The notes under the pieces are model-generated. The model worked only from the letters and a program-made list of their open reading frames with translations. It did no database searches and was not told where the DNA came from. A program made the translations under genes and the position numbers. From SIG440 sp045120135 (GTDB lineage Bacteria; Bacillota; Clostridia; Monoglobales; Monoglobaceae): a stretch of DNA of 64,000 nucleotides. The stretch lies in NCBI GenBank assembly GCA_045120135.1, contig JBGVEN010000017.1, positions 75,236 through 139,235 on the forward strand. The letters run 5' to 3'. Positions 26,360 through 34,806 of the stretch are shown in pieces (the first letter of the stretch is position 1; each line of letters starts with the position of its first letter).

Positions 26360-26841
26360 TGCTGGGGGTAACGCTGATTACGGTGGGTAAGCTCAAGGAA
26401 AAGTTCTATGTATCGGCAATGGATGAGTATGCAAAAAGATTATCGGCATACTGCCGGTTTGAGGTTATAGAGGTAAAGGACGAAAAAACGCCCGAAAATC
26501 CCACCCAGGTTGAAAAAACAGCGGTTTTAGACTGCGAGGCAGAACGGATAATTGCCAAAATCCCCAAAGGCGCAAAGGTGATAACTCTATGTGTCGAGGG
26601 CAAGCAGATGCCGTCTGAAAAATTTGCGGAGCTAATATCTAAAAGTACGGTAGAGGGAACAAGTAAGCTTGTGTTCGTTATCGGTGGTTCAATGGGATTG
26701 TCGGAAAGAGTGAAAAGTCTTTCGTCTGTAAGGCTAAGCTTCTCCGAAATGACCTTTCCGCATATGCTGATGCGTGTAATCCTTGCTGAGCAAATATATC
26801 GGGGTTTCACAATTATAGAAGGCAAAACCTACCATAAATAA
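26359..26841 (+). CDS. rlmH: 23S rRNA pseudouridine-1915 N3-methyltransferase
   Basis: A 160-residue SPOUT-family enzyme that methylates pseudouridine 1915 in helix 69 of 23S rRNA. The family pattern is clear: KLKEKFYVSAMDEYAKRLS near residue 10, FVIGGSMGLSE near 103, the conserved SEMTFPHMLMRVILAEQIYR near 125, and the C-terminal YHK that completes the active site. Its start overlaps the stop of walR. In Bacillus rlmH lies a few genes downstream of walRK, so the link is partly conserved. Confidence 0.95.
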   Translation: MLGVTLITVGKLKEKFYVSAMDEYAKRLSAYCRFEVIEVKDEKTPENPTQVEKTAVLDCEAERIIAKIPKGAKVITLCVEGKQMPSEKFAELISKSTVEGTSKLVFVIGGSMGLSERVKSLSSVRLSFSEMTFPHMLMRVILAEQIYRGFTIIEGKTYHK

Positions 26842-26892
26842 TAGGGACATTGATAAAATGCACATAACGGGCAAGCTACATATTATTTTAAC

Positions 26893-26926
26893 AAAAAACG
26901 GAAACGAACACTCGTTTCCGTTTTTT
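26893..26926. terminator. Terminator after rlmH, copy 1 of a duplicated hairpin
   Basis: A perfect 15-bp stem (26893-26907 with 26912-26926) with loop ACAC, flanked by A-run and T-run so it works in both directions. The core CGGAAACGA/TCGTTTCCG recurs at 27664-27695. The stop of the PH-domain gene lies inside or beside the T-run. Confidence 0.9.
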
Positions 26927-27278
26927 ATTTGATATATTCATCAAGTAGTTTCTTAAAGGAAAAGGCATCAGATTGAATATTTGTCGTGAAAAATAAACTA
27001 AGTTCCGGCAAAGTCAATTCAATTGTATATGATTTTAATTTATTTGATATTAAAAAAGTAAATCTTTGTATTGTACGATATGGGATATATTCTATTTCTA
27101 ATTCATTAGAAATGTTTGGAAGTTTCGTAAATATAATGCGCTTGTTTGTAAAATAGGCGAAAATATCTACGCTTTTAAATGATTTCAAAATCATTTCTTC
27201 CTTATAAAGATATGTCTTTGGTAAAGTTATAGATGATTCTTTACTTTCAAAGAAAGTCGATTTAACAAAACCTATCAT
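26925..27278 (-). CDS. Small bacterial PH-domain protein
   Basis: A 117-residue protein with the pattern of bacterial PH (bPH_1, PF08000-like) domains: seven strands with FAYFTNKRIIFTKL near residue 42, IPYRTIQRFTF near 66 and a C-terminal helix (AFSFKKLLDEYIK). The ATG at 27278 is preceded by GAGGAA; the open frame upstream is a hydrophobic stretch without a ribosome site. Such proteins are cytosolic and of unknown role. It is divergent from an Xre regulator. Its promoter TTGACT-17-TATTAT is visible. The region is AT-rich compared with its neighbours. Confidence 0.65.
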   Translation of the reverse strand: MIGFVKSTFFESKESSITLPKTYLYKEEMILKSFKSVDIFAYFTNKRIIFTKLPNISNELEIEYIPYRTIQRFTFLISNKLKSYTIELTLPELSLFFTTNIQSDAFSFKKLLDEYIK

Positions 27279-27309
27279 AAATTTCCTCTGTAAAAATATA
27301 ATAATACAT

Positions 27310-27338
27310 ATAATAACACAAACAATTTTTAAAGTCAA
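27310..27338 (-). promoter_or_regulatory. Promoter of the PH-domain gene
   Basis: Read on the minus strand: TTGACT (27333-27338), 17 bases, TATTAT (27310-27315). It sits 8 bases from the palindrome that probably binds the Xre protein. Confidence 0.75.
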
Positions 27339-27345
27339 CTCAAAA

Positions 27346-27376
27346 GAGGTAATTATTTTACCTCAAAAGCGGTAAA
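27346..27376. promoter_or_regulatory. Overlapping palindromes, probable Xre operator
   Basis: GAGGTAA-TTATT-TTACCTC (27346-27364) is a perfect 7-bp inverted repeat. Its right half is shared with a second inverted repeat, TTTACC-N8-GGTAAA (27357-27376). Both lie between the divergent PH-domain and Xre genes, where an autorepressor would bind. Confidence 0.7.
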
Positions 27377-27396
27377 CTGTTTTTGAGGTGAGTAAT

Positions 27397-27639
27397 ATGA
27401 ATATTGGTGAAGCTGTTAAACTGAGAATTATTGAGCTGTGTAAACATAAGGGAATTACTGTGAATAAATTAGCTAATATAAGTGGGGTTACCCAATCAAC
27501 GCTTAGCAATATTACGAGCGGAAGAAATAACAGCACAACAATATCTACAATAAAAAAATTATGTGATGGATTGGATATTACGGTAGAAGAATTTTTTTGC
27601 TCAGATTTATTTAAAAGCCTTGAACAAGAGATAAAATAA
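27397..27639 (+). CDS. Xre-family repressor
   Basis: An 80-residue Cro/CI-type DNA-binding protein. The helix-turn-helix is KLANISGVTQSTLSNITSGR (residues 23-42), followed by TISTIKKLCDGLDITVEEFF, the usual dimerisation helix of this group. ATG 27397 follows GAGGTGAG. It is divergent from the PH-domain gene with nested palindromes between them, so it likely represses itself and perhaps its neighbour. Together they form a small cassette between two copies of the same terminator. Confidence 0.88.
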   Translation: MNIGEAVKLRIIELCKHKGITVNKLANISGVTQSTLSNITSGRNNSTTISTIKKLCDGLDITVEEFFCSDLFKSLEQEIK

Positions 27640-27663
27640 TTCCATAAATATTTATCGCATGAA

Positions 27664-27695
27664 AAAAACGGAAACGAATACTCGTTTCCGTTTTT
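27664..27695. terminator. Terminator, copy 2 of the duplicated hairpin
   Basis: A 14-bp stem (27664-27677 with 27682-27695) and loop ATAC, with A-run and T-run on both sides. The stem matches copy 1 at 26893-26926 base for base over the shared length. It serves the Xre gene and the converging dipeptidase gene. Confidence 0.9.
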
Positions 27696-27696
27696 G

Positions 27697-29127
27697 CTAT
27701 CTGTTAATCTCTTCATCCATTGCGATAATATAATGGGTTATGACTCTCACTGCGGCGAAGAAGCTTTCGAGGTCAATCATTTCGTCACGTTGATGTGCGC
27801 CGCCGTGACCTGCCGGCATTTTTAGCTGCGGCTCGGGTCGGTCTGCAGTTTGAGTAAATGTTCCGACAGAGAATGCATTGTTGATTTTTCTTGCATACGT
27901 TCCGCCACCAAGCTTAATGCTTTTTTTCGTAATTCCGGTAACTTCACGATAAATTTCTTCAAAGATTTCGGGAATTTTACTGTCTGCATCGATGGAGAAT
28001 CCCTTAAGATTGCTGTCAACTTCAATCTTCCATCCCAATGCGCCGAATGCTTCGGTTGCCGCTTTTTCAAGCTCGGTGTGGTCAAGGGCACTGCTGTATC
28101 GCATATCAAACGAAAGACCGATTGAGCCATCTTTCAGGCAAATCATTCCGTTAACAAACGTAAGCTTTCCAAATAATTCGTCACAATGGGCAAGACCCAT
28201 TGTTGTTCCAAAAGGGCAGCCAAGAATATGCTTTGCCTGCGCCATAATCTTGCGGTCGGCGTCTGAAAGTGCACAAGTATTTGCCAAAAGCTCGGCTAAA
28301 AGGTATGCGGCATTAATCGAGCCTTCCGGTTCGCAGGCGTGTTTTGCAATTCCGGTTGCACAAATTGTGATTTTGTCACCATCGCAGTTGATATTAAGCC
28401 TATCTGTTGTCTTGCTTGAAAGCTCTGCCTCAAGCTCGGGTGAATATTTAAGAGTTACGGTTGCCTTGTCAAGCACAATGTTGAAAGCCTCGCCGCCGCA
28501 AAAATCAAGAATATCGACTGCTTTGTCACTGGAGTATGCCCAGAAGTGGCAAATACCCTTTTCGCCGGTACTGCAAGGGAATTCAGCATCGGGTACAAGC
28601 GAAATTTCGGGCATTGGTTGCTCATTTACAAACGCCTCGATATCTTTCATTCCGGTCTCCTCGTTAGAGCCGATAAACAATTGCAGCTTTGATTTAAGCG
28701 GAATATTAAATTTGCGGATAATCTCCATTGCACAAAGTGCCGCCATAATACCGGACTTGTTGTCCTCAACACCTCTGCCGATTAATGCACCATCCTTTAC
28801 AACCGGCTCAAATGGCTCGGTGTAAAGCCAACCTTCACCAACAGGAACAACATCGCTGTGCGAGAAAATGCCAATTGTCTTATCACCATTTCCAAAGTTT
28901 ACTAAAGCATAACCGCTGTCTGTATAGACCTTTGCATTAAAGCCACGTTCTTTGAATATATCTGCACATTTTGAAAGCGCCTCGGCACAAGCCTTTCCAA
29001 AGGGAGCACCGTCCTCAGCTTCACCTAATATTGCGGGTATTTTTGCAATTTCAATCCAAGTCTCTAAAAGACCGTCCTTGTTATCGTTTATCCATTCTGT
29101 TATTTGATTGTTATAAATTAAATTCAT
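27697..29127 (-). CDS. M20 family dipeptidase (PepV/Sapep-like)
   Basis: A 476-residue zinc dipeptidase probably releasing amino acids from dipeptides in the cytosol. Metal and catalytic motifs are FSHSDVVPVGEGW near residue 89 (H and D), GRGVEDNKSG near 117 (bridging D), GSNEETGMKD near 153 (catalytic E and metal E), VPDAEFPCSTGEKG near 180, and a C-terminal GHGGAHQRDE near 445 with the last His ligand. Length fits the PepV group with its inserted lid domain. It is followed one base later on the same strand by the sulfatase-like gene's stop, so the two are probably co-transcribed. Confidence 0.9.
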   Translation of the reverse strand: MNLIYNNQITEWINDNKDGLLETWIEIAKIPAILGEAEDGAPFGKACAEALSKCADIFKERGFNAKVYTDSGYALVNFGNGDKTIGIFSHSDVVPVGEGWLYTEPFEPVVKDGALIGRGVEDNKSGIMAALCAMEIIRKFNIPLKSKLQLFIGSNEETGMKDIEAFVNEQPMPEISLVPDAEFPCSTGEKGICHFWAYSSDKAVDILDFCGGEAFNIVLDKATVTLKYSPELEAELSSKTTDRLNINCDGDKITICATGIAKHACEPEGSINAAYLLAELLANTCALSDADRKIMAQAKHILGCPFGTTMGLAHCDELFGKLTFVNGMICLKDGSIGLSFDMRYSSALDHTELEKAATEAFGALGWKIEVDSNLKGFSIDADSKIPEIFEEIYREVTGITKKSIKLGGGTYARKINNAFSVGTFTQTADRPEPQLKMPAGHGGAHQRDEMIDLESFFAAVRVITHYIIAMDEEINR

Positions 29128-29128
29128 T

Positions 29129-30934
29129 TCATTCAGTCCTTTTTGGTTCGAAAATAGCGTTTATACGCTTGTCTTTGTCTGCAACATTATTATATACCAT
29201 ATCAAAATAAATATCAATGTTATGTTTATGGTCCGTGCTGTCGGCGTAATTGAATATTTCGCCCTCTGCTGTTTTGTAAAGGTTGAATGCTGTAACAACC
29301 GGTGTTTTCTCTGCCATATTCAGTATATGACGGTAATAAGGCGAAAGGGGCACGCCTGCAAGCTTTAAAGCAGTTGGCACAAGCACGGGCATTGAAAGCT
29401 CGTCAGGTGTATTTGCAGATATGTCGAAGTTCGACCAGATAACATAGGGTGTGGAACGCAGGTTAAAGGTGACTTCAAGCTGAGACGAATCAACTAAAGC
29501 CGTTGCAAATGACGGGGCATGGTCGCCAACCATACAGATTACAACATCCCTGTCGTGGTTTTCAAAGTATTTGGTCAGCTGCTCAAATGCCCGGTCAGAT
29601 TCCCTAACGCAGCTCATAAACTCGTTTATATCGTCGGTGTAATCTCCAAAATCGGTAAGAGAGTGTACAGTGTCAGCATCCTCGGGGTTAATGTCCCAGT
29701 TGCCGTGGTTCTGGATTGTCAGCATATACATAAGTCTTGGAGAGTCGCCCATCTTTTCGTAGTCCTCCAGCATTTTGCCGTAAACAAATTCGTCGGTGGC
29801 ATACGGGCGGTCTCCGTAGCGTTCCTTTTCGCCAAAATCGGTGTCAAAAAGCACGCTGTCAAAGCCAAGCTTGGGGTAAACAATTCCTCGTTCATAGTTG
29901 AGGGGTTCAGCACAATGTGCACCCCACGAGGTGTAGCCCATACCCTCGAGATAACTCACAATGCTGTTGGCATTGTCAAAATCAAGGTAGTTAAAGGGTG
30001 TGATTGCCGGCATAAGCTGAAGTGAGTTGCTGGTTAAAAACTCATATTCGCTTTTATTTGTGCCACCGCCTGTCCCGGCAACAACCGTGCGACCTGATGT
30101 TTTGATGCTGTCGATAAAAGGCATAATGGGAGCATCTGTTTCGATGTCAACCAAATCACGCATATCGTAAAAGGTTTCGTTGAGAATAAGAATTATATCC
30201 GGTGTGCGTGTTTCTGTATCGGTAGTTTCGGTGGAACTTGCAAGCTTTTGCAGATTTTCTTCCGAGTAGTTTTCGGGCTTGTTTATCATATTCACCGAGT
30301 TCTGAAAGACCTCGATAGAGCTTGCGGCATAGCCGTATTTGTAGTAAGAGTCTTCCCACGACCACACAAAGGTGTTACGAGGCTTTATGGGTTTTTCGGA
30401 AAAATAAACCGAGTGTAAAAACAGTCCGCAGAATGCGGCAAGACAAACGGTTGCAATTACCGAATTTTTAAATGTGCGTTTCAATAACTTTTCACGCTTG
30501 TAAAGCTGAACGCAAACAGCAATATTCAAGCCAAAGAACAAAATAATTCCCAGTACAAACAGGTTAAGCGGAAAGCTGTAGCTGTCCAACACCGAAAGTG
30601 CGGTTGTGGCATTGTGTATATCCTGAGTGGATATGGGCGAATTCCGGTAGATAAGGGTGTAATAGTTGGCGATGCTGAGTGCGGTCAGAGGAATTCCCAC
30701 TATAAGTGACGAAATCCACCACCTGCGGACAAATATAAACACCGCCGACATAACCACAAATACGGTCAAAATATTGACAAAGGTGTAGAATATCCCGTTA
30801 AATAGCGGATTTTTGTTGCCAAGCTCCAGACAATAGTAGATAAGAGTGGCACTAAGTAGCGCATAAAGAAATGTAATGCATCCGTTTTTGTGCGAGATAA
30901 AAAAGTTTTTTATTTTATTAATTAGTTTTTTCAC
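29129..30934 (-). CDS. LTA-synthase-like membrane sulfatase
   Basis: A protein of about 601 residues related to lipoteichoic acid synthase and other membrane phospho-/sulfo-transferases. Five hydrophobic spans lie in the first 175 residues. The extracellular alkaline-phosphatase-type domain follows: DIILILNETFYD (metal ligand E), GTGGGTNKSEYEFLTS with the candidate nucleophile Thr, GAHCAEPLNYERG, and MVGDHAPSF with the last metal ligands. GTG 30934 is chosen because AGGTG lies six bases upstream. It may transfer glycerol phosphate to a glycolipid, but relatives also modify other envelope polymers. Confidence 0.85.
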   Translation of the reverse strand: MKKLINKIKNFFISHKNGCITFLYALLSATLIYYCLELGNKNPLFNGIFYTFVNILTVFVVMSAVFIFVRRWWISSLIVGIPLTALSIANYYTLIYRNSPISTQDIHNATTALSVLDSYSFPLNLFVLGIILFFGLNIAVCVQLYKREKLLKRTFKNSVIATVCLAAFCGLFLHSVYFSEKPIKPRNTFVWSWEDSYYKYGYAASSIEVFQNSVNMINKPENYSEENLQKLASSTETTDTETRTPDIILILNETFYDMRDLVDIETDAPIMPFIDSIKTSGRTVVAGTGGGTNKSEYEFLTSNSLQLMPAITPFNYLDFDNANSIVSYLEGMGYTSWGAHCAEPLNYERGIVYPKLGFDSVLFDTDFGEKERYGDRPYATDEFVYGKMLEDYEKMGDSPRLMYMLTIQNHGNWDINPEDADTVHSLTDFGDYTDDINEFMSCVRESDRAFEQLTKYFENHDRDVVICMVGDHAPSFATALVDSSQLEVTFNLRSTPYVIWSNFDISANTPDELSMPVLVPTALKLAGVPLSPYYRHILNMAEKTPVVTAFNLYKTAEGEIFNYADSTDHKHNIDIYFDMVYNNVADKDKRINAIFEPKRTE

Positions 30935-30946
30935 ATTAATCACCTG

Positions 30947-30961
30947 TGTTAAAGTATAACA
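30947..30961. promoter_or_regulatory. Inverted repeat over the -10 region of the sulfatase gene
   Basis: TGTTA-AAGTA-TAACA is a perfect palindrome that overlaps a minus-strand TATACT (30952-30957). It lies just upstream of the GTG start. A regulator site is possible; no protein can be named. Confidence 0.35.
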
Positions 30962-31079
30962 TAGAAAAAACAAAAATGCCATAAGAAAATATAATATTTA
31001 TTACAAAAACTTGGTCTACCGCAAGCAAATTAAGATAAAATAAATGTAGGGTATGGCATTTATGACATACCGAGGCACA

Positions 31080-31115
31080 AAAAAACGGTGCAGTTCTCAT
31101 CGAGAAAACTGCACC
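31080..31115 (-). terminator. Terminator after htrA
   Basis: Minus-strand stem GGTGCAGTT/AACTGCACC (31087-31095 with 31107-31115) followed by GTTTTTTT. It lies about 110 bases after the htrA stop. Confidence 0.85.
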
Positions 31116-31131
31116 ATTGCTTGCTTTTCGC

Positions 31132-31177
31132 GAAATTGTTCTCTACCGTACAACAGTACGCCGACGAAAACAATTTC
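31132..31177. other. Nested hairpin in the htrA 3' region
   Basis: GAAATTGTT (31132-31140) pairs with AACAATTTC (31169-31177). Inside it, CGTAC-AACA-GTACG (31147-31160) forms a second stem. The structure sits between the htrA stop and its terminator. Nothing else is seen in the 291 bases between the htrA and sulfatase genes apart from the terminator and promoter region. Confidence 0.4.
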
Positions 31178-31225
31178 ACAAAATATACCGGCGTTTTTCG
31201 CCATCTGTTCAGTGTATCGCTAAAA

Positions 31226-32554
31226 TTATTCCGGTCTTTCCTCGGTGAGCTTGACCGAAACCTTTTGGGTAAGTCCGGTCTCATATTTATAAACCTCAAG
31301 GTTCATAACCTCGCCGGGCTTGTGGGAGTCCTTAACCTTTGTAAGGTCGTCAAAATTCTCAACCTTTTTACCGTCAGCCTTGGTGATGATGTCACCCTGT
31401 TCAAGACCTGCAATTTCAGCACCGCTGCCTACCTGAGTTGACATAACCTGAACACCTATGGGCCAGCTCTGGCGGCTTGCCATATCACGGGTTACATCAC
31501 GGGCGGAGATACCAAGGACCGGTCTGCCCTTTACATAGCCGTGCTTTATAAGGTCTTCAATAATGGGCTTTGCCTCGGTAATGGGAATTGCAAAACCCAT
31601 ACCCTCAACGGAGGAGGATGCAATCTTGACCGAGTTGATACCGATAATCTGTCCGTATGCGTTAACAAGTGCACCGCCCGAGTTACCCTCGTTGATTGCC
31701 GCATCGGTCTGGATAACGCTCATTGTACGGTTGTCGACTGTAATGGAGCGGTTAACCGCACTGATTATACCCTGAGTAACGCTTCCAAAGAATTCCATAC
31801 CAAGAGGATTACCAATTGCGATTGCACGTTCACCTACCTGAATTTGTGATGAATCACCAAGCTCAGCTACGGTAAGGGTTTCCTTTGGGCTGATTTTCAG
31901 TACGGCAAGGTCGGTTCTTTCATCTGCACCGATAACCTTTGCCTCATATTCTTCACCGGTGTTAAGTGTAACCTTAACAGCAGATGCGCCGTCAATTACG
32001 TGGTTGTTTGTTACAACATAGCCATCTGCGCTGATAATAATTCCTGAACCAGTTCCCTCGGATGTGGTTGAGGCATTGAAAAAGCTGATTACATTGTTGA
32101 TAGTGCTGGTGATACCAACCACCGCAGGTCCAACCTTTTTTGAGATTTCAACGGTTGAAAGCTCACTGCCCAAAACAACAGTCTGCTGTGCGGAGGGGGT
32201 GTTTGTGCTTGCGTTGAGATTTGCAATCACATTGGATTTGCTTCCGGCGCCAAGTCTACCTCTGCCGACAGAGAAACCAACGGCAAAAAGTCCGCCAAGT
32301 GCTGCCATGTTTACAATGCTTGCCGCTACCGCAATGGCAACATACTTTTTAAAACCAAACTTCTTTGTGCCGGTTTTGCCTGAACGGTGAACCGTACTGA
32401 GCTCAGTACAGCATTTCTCACGTTGAAAGTCATCGGTGTTCCAGATATGGCTTGGTTGGCAAACCTCGTCAGAGGATTTCTGCTGTGCATTTTCCTTAGC
32501 ATCAAATCCGGCATTCTCGCCGAAAAGGTTGTTTTCGTTATAAAAATCATTCAT
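31226..32554 (-). CDS. htrA: HtrA-type serine protease with PDZ domain
   Basis: A 442-residue membrane-anchored quality-control protease (DegP/HtrA group). A cytoplasmic N-terminal tail (1-70) with a Cys pair precedes a single span at about 71-96. The trypsin-like domain has the triad H185 (TNNHVID), D215 (ERTDLAV) and S292 (NEGNSGGAL). A PDZ domain occupies about 345-435, with GSGAEIAGLEQGDII. It lies next to a kinase/regulator pair that may control it. A minus-strand extended -10 (TGGTATATT, 32599-32607) precedes it. Confidence 0.95.
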   Translation of the reverse strand: MNDFYNENNLFGENAGFDAKENAQQKSSDEVCQPSHIWNTDDFQREKCCTELSTVHRSGKTGTKKFGFKKYVAIAVAASIVNMAALGGLFAVGFSVGRGRLGAGSKSNVIANLNASTNTPSAQQTVVLGSELSTVEISKKVGPAVVGITSTINNVISFFNASTTSEGTGSGIIISADGYVVTNNHVIDGASAVKVTLNTGEEYEAKVIGADERTDLAVLKISPKETLTVAELGDSSQIQVGERAIAIGNPLGMEFFGSVTQGIISAVNRSITVDNRTMSVIQTDAAINEGNSGGALVNAYGQIIGINSVKIASSSVEGMGFAIPITEAKPIIEDLIKHGYVKGRPVLGISARDVTRDMASRQSWPIGVQVMSTQVGSGAEIAGLEQGDIITKADGKKVENFDDLTKVKDSHKPGEVMNLEVYKYETGLTQKVSVKLTEERPE

Positions 32555-32598
32555 AGAAAAAACTTCCTTTCTTGAAATAATAGCTGTTTTGTGCCTTT

Positions 32599-32607
32599 AA
32601 TATACCA
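32599..32607 (-). promoter_or_regulatory. Extended -10 of the htrA promoter
   Basis: TGGTATATT on the minus strand is an extended -10 (TGN-TATATT). No good -35 is seen at normal spacing, as expected for extended -10 promoters. Confidence 0.5.
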
Positions 32608-32652
32608 TATAATTATTAAAAAAATATGAATAAACTTTAAAAATACAAAAAA

Positions 32653-34077
32653 CTAATTCTTTGCAAGGTCAAGTGTAAAGATGAACTCGGCAAACTCGCC
32701 CTCTTTACTCTTTACTGCAATTTCCTTGCCGTGTCGGCTTAAAATATCCTTAACAATATACAGTCCGATACCGGTACCTGTGCGGTTGAGAGAACGGGAT
32801 TTATCAGCCTTATAAAACCTTTCAAATATCAGCTTTTGTTCGTCATCGGAAATTCCGCAACCGGTGTTGTAGACCGAAATTACCGCCTCCTGCTGACGGG
32901 TGGTGACAGATATGCGTATATCGCCGCCATTTTCGGTGAACTTAATAGCATTTTCCAAAAGGTTGGTCATAACCTGACGGATTGAGTTCATATCTGCTTT
33001 GACCGAACAGCTCTCCTTTTCAAGCAAAACATTCACGCGTATTTCCTTTTCCTCAATGGGCGCTTCAAAGCCCACAAGCGTGCGACGGATTGTTTCGTTA
33101 ATATCGAACACTGTCGGTTCAAAGGCGCGGCTGTCCGCCTGAAGCCTTGTAATGTTCAAAAATGAGGTCAAAAGCGATGAAAGACGGGTGATTTCCTCTT
33201 TTACAATCACAAGATAGTCGCGCTGACGCTCGGGCGGAATTGTGTCATCTAAAATTCCGTCAACAAAGCCGCCTATTGTTGTCATCGGTGTGCGCAGCTC
33301 GTGCGACACATCCGAGATAAAGTTGCTTCGGATGCTGTCAGATTTCTCAAGACTTTCTGCCATATCGTTAAAGGTGTGGGTCAGCTCGTCAATTTCAATA
33401 ATGCGTCCGGCGTGCTTACCGATATCAACCCTGCTCGAAAAGTCGCCCTGAGCAAATTTTTTTGCAGTAGATACAATGTTTTTTATAGGTCTTGACAGCC
33501 GCCTCGACAGAGTAAATGATAAACCAAACGAAATCAGAATTACCAAAAACAAAGAGAATAGAATTATTCTCCCCAGATGCGATTGCATTCTGGTCATTTC
33601 CGGCGCGCCGGTGCTTATAAAGATTGCACCTAAAACTACATTGTTTGCAGCAGAAACAATTGGTACTTGCAGGGTAAACATTTCGCTTTTATAAATGCCG
33701 CCTAAAGTGCCTTTTTCAATATTTTCGCGGTTTTTAAAAACATCCTTGGTATATTGGGGGTCAATGTGACGGACACTTGGGTTGTAAATGCCTTCCGGTG
33801 CTGAGGAAAGCAAAACCTCGCCGTTTTTGCCGACTATAAGAATTCCTGTTCCCGTGCTGTGCGAAAAACCGTAAAGGAAGTTCTGGAGCTTTTCGGGGGC
33901 AGTTCCCGTTTCGATAAAGCCGGCAATGGTTTGGGCGTTTTCCTTGAGGTCTGCGACCTTTTCGCGGTAAACAAACTGCGACATCATTATATACTGAACT
34001 GTTGAAAGAAAAAGAACCCCTACAATAATTGTAACAATATTTAATAAAAATATTTTGGAAAAAATACTCTTTTTCAT
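32653..34077 (-). CDS. Membrane sensor histidine kinase
   Basis: A 474-residue kinase with spans at about 10-32 and 171-190 flanking an extracellular sensor domain (residues 33-170). A HAMP domain (LSRRLSRPIKNIV onward) follows, then HisKA with phospho-acceptor H259 in SDVSHELRTPM, and a HATPase_c domain with N box (NLLENAIKF), G1 and G2 boxes (GTGIGLYIV). It is coupled to the OmpR-family regulator upstream and lies before htrA on the same strand, which suggests an envelope stress pathway. The signal is unknown. Confidence 0.92.
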   Translation of the reverse strand: MKKSIFSKIFLLNIVTIIVGVLFLSTVQYIMMSQFVYREKVADLKENAQTIAGFIETGTAPEKLQNFLYGFSHSTGTGILIVGKNGEVLLSSAPEGIYNPSVRHIDPQYTKDVFKNRENIEKGTLGGIYKSEMFTLQVPIVSAANNVVLGAIFISTGAPEMTRMQSHLGRIILFSLFLVILISFGLSFTLSRRLSRPIKNIVSTAKKFAQGDFSSRVDIGKHAGRIIEIDELTHTFNDMAESLEKSDSIRSNFISDVSHELRTPMTTIGGFVDGILDDTIPPERQRDYLVIVKEEITRLSSLLTSFLNITRLQADSRAFEPTVFDINETIRRTLVGFEAPIEEKEIRVNVLLEKESCSVKADMNSIRQVMTNLLENAIKFTENGGDIRISVTTRQQEAVISVYNTGCGISDDEQKLIFERFYKADKSRSLNRTGTGIGLYIVKDILSRHGKEIAVKSKEGEFAEFIFTLDLAKN

Positions 34078-34087
34078 AATTCAAAAT

Positions 34088-34792
34088 TTATACCTTTACT
34101 TCAAATTTATAGCCGACACCCCATACAGTTTTAAGCTGCCACGGGTTTTCGGTGCCGTTTTTCTCTAACTTTTCACGGATGCGTTTTATGTGTACATCAA
34201 CAGTGCGTGAATCACCAAAAAAGGCATAGCCCCATATTTCGTTTAAAAGCTGGTCACGGGTGAATACCTTGCCGGAATTTTTTGCAAGAAAGTACAGAAG
34301 CTCAAATTCTTTTGGCGGCAGTTCAAGCCGTTCCTCACCGAGATAAACCTCGTAGGTCTCACGGTTAATGACCAGCCCGTCAAAGCAAAGCTCACTGTCA
34401 TTGCTTTGACTTACGGTGTTTGGTTCGCAGCGCCTGAGAACAGCCTTGATACGTGCAACAAGCTCTTTTGGCTCAAATGGCTTAACGATATAATCATCAG
34501 CACCAAGCTCAAGACCGAGAACCTTATCAAAAAGCTCACCCTTGGCGGTCAGCATAATAATCGGTGTGTCAGATACAGCGCGAATTTCACGGCAAACCTG
34601 CCAACCGTCCTTTTTGGGCAGCATAATGTCAAGCAGAACAATATCCGGATTTAATGCTTTAAATTTGGTAATTGCATCCTCGCCGTCAAAAGCAACAACG
34701 GTTTTGTAGCCCTCCTTTTCAACATAAAGGCGGATAAGCTCGCAAATATTTTTTTCGTCATCAACAATGAAAACTGTGGTATTACTGTTCAT
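34088..34792 (-). CDS. OmpR/PhoB-family response regulator
   Basis: A 234-residue regulator with D11-D12, phospho-acceptor D55 (LLDIMLPKKDG), ADDYIVKPFEPKE near 100, and a C-terminal winged helix (DSRTVDVHIKRIREKLEKNG, then VWGVGYKFEV). It is ten bases upstream of its partner kinase. GGCGATTTTT precedes the ATG; the ribosome site (AAGGCG) is modest. Target genes are not evident, though the adjacent htrA is a natural candidate. Confidence 0.92.
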   Translation of the reverse strand: MNSNTTVFIVDDEKNICELIRLYVEKEGYKTVVAFDGEDAITKFKALNPDIVLLDIMLPKKDGWQVCREIRAVSDTPIIMLTAKGELFDKVLGLELGADDYIVKPFEPKELVARIKAVLRRCEPNTVSQSNDSELCFDGLVINRETYEVYLGEERLELPPKEFELLYFLAKNSGKVFTRDQLLNEIWGYAFFGDSRTVDVHIKRIREKLEKNGTENPWQLKTVWGVGYKFEVKV

Positions 34793-34806
34793 AAAAATCG
34801 CCTTTC

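Noticed and set aside
27992..28825. 277-codon plus-strand reading frame
   Set aside because: Antisense to the M20 dipeptidase, whose motifs are intact; Ser/Pro-rich composition is typical of a shadow frame.
31088..31441. 117-codon plus-strand frame over the htrA 3' end
   Set aside because: Starts inside the htrA terminator and continues antisense to the PDZ domain; no start signal.
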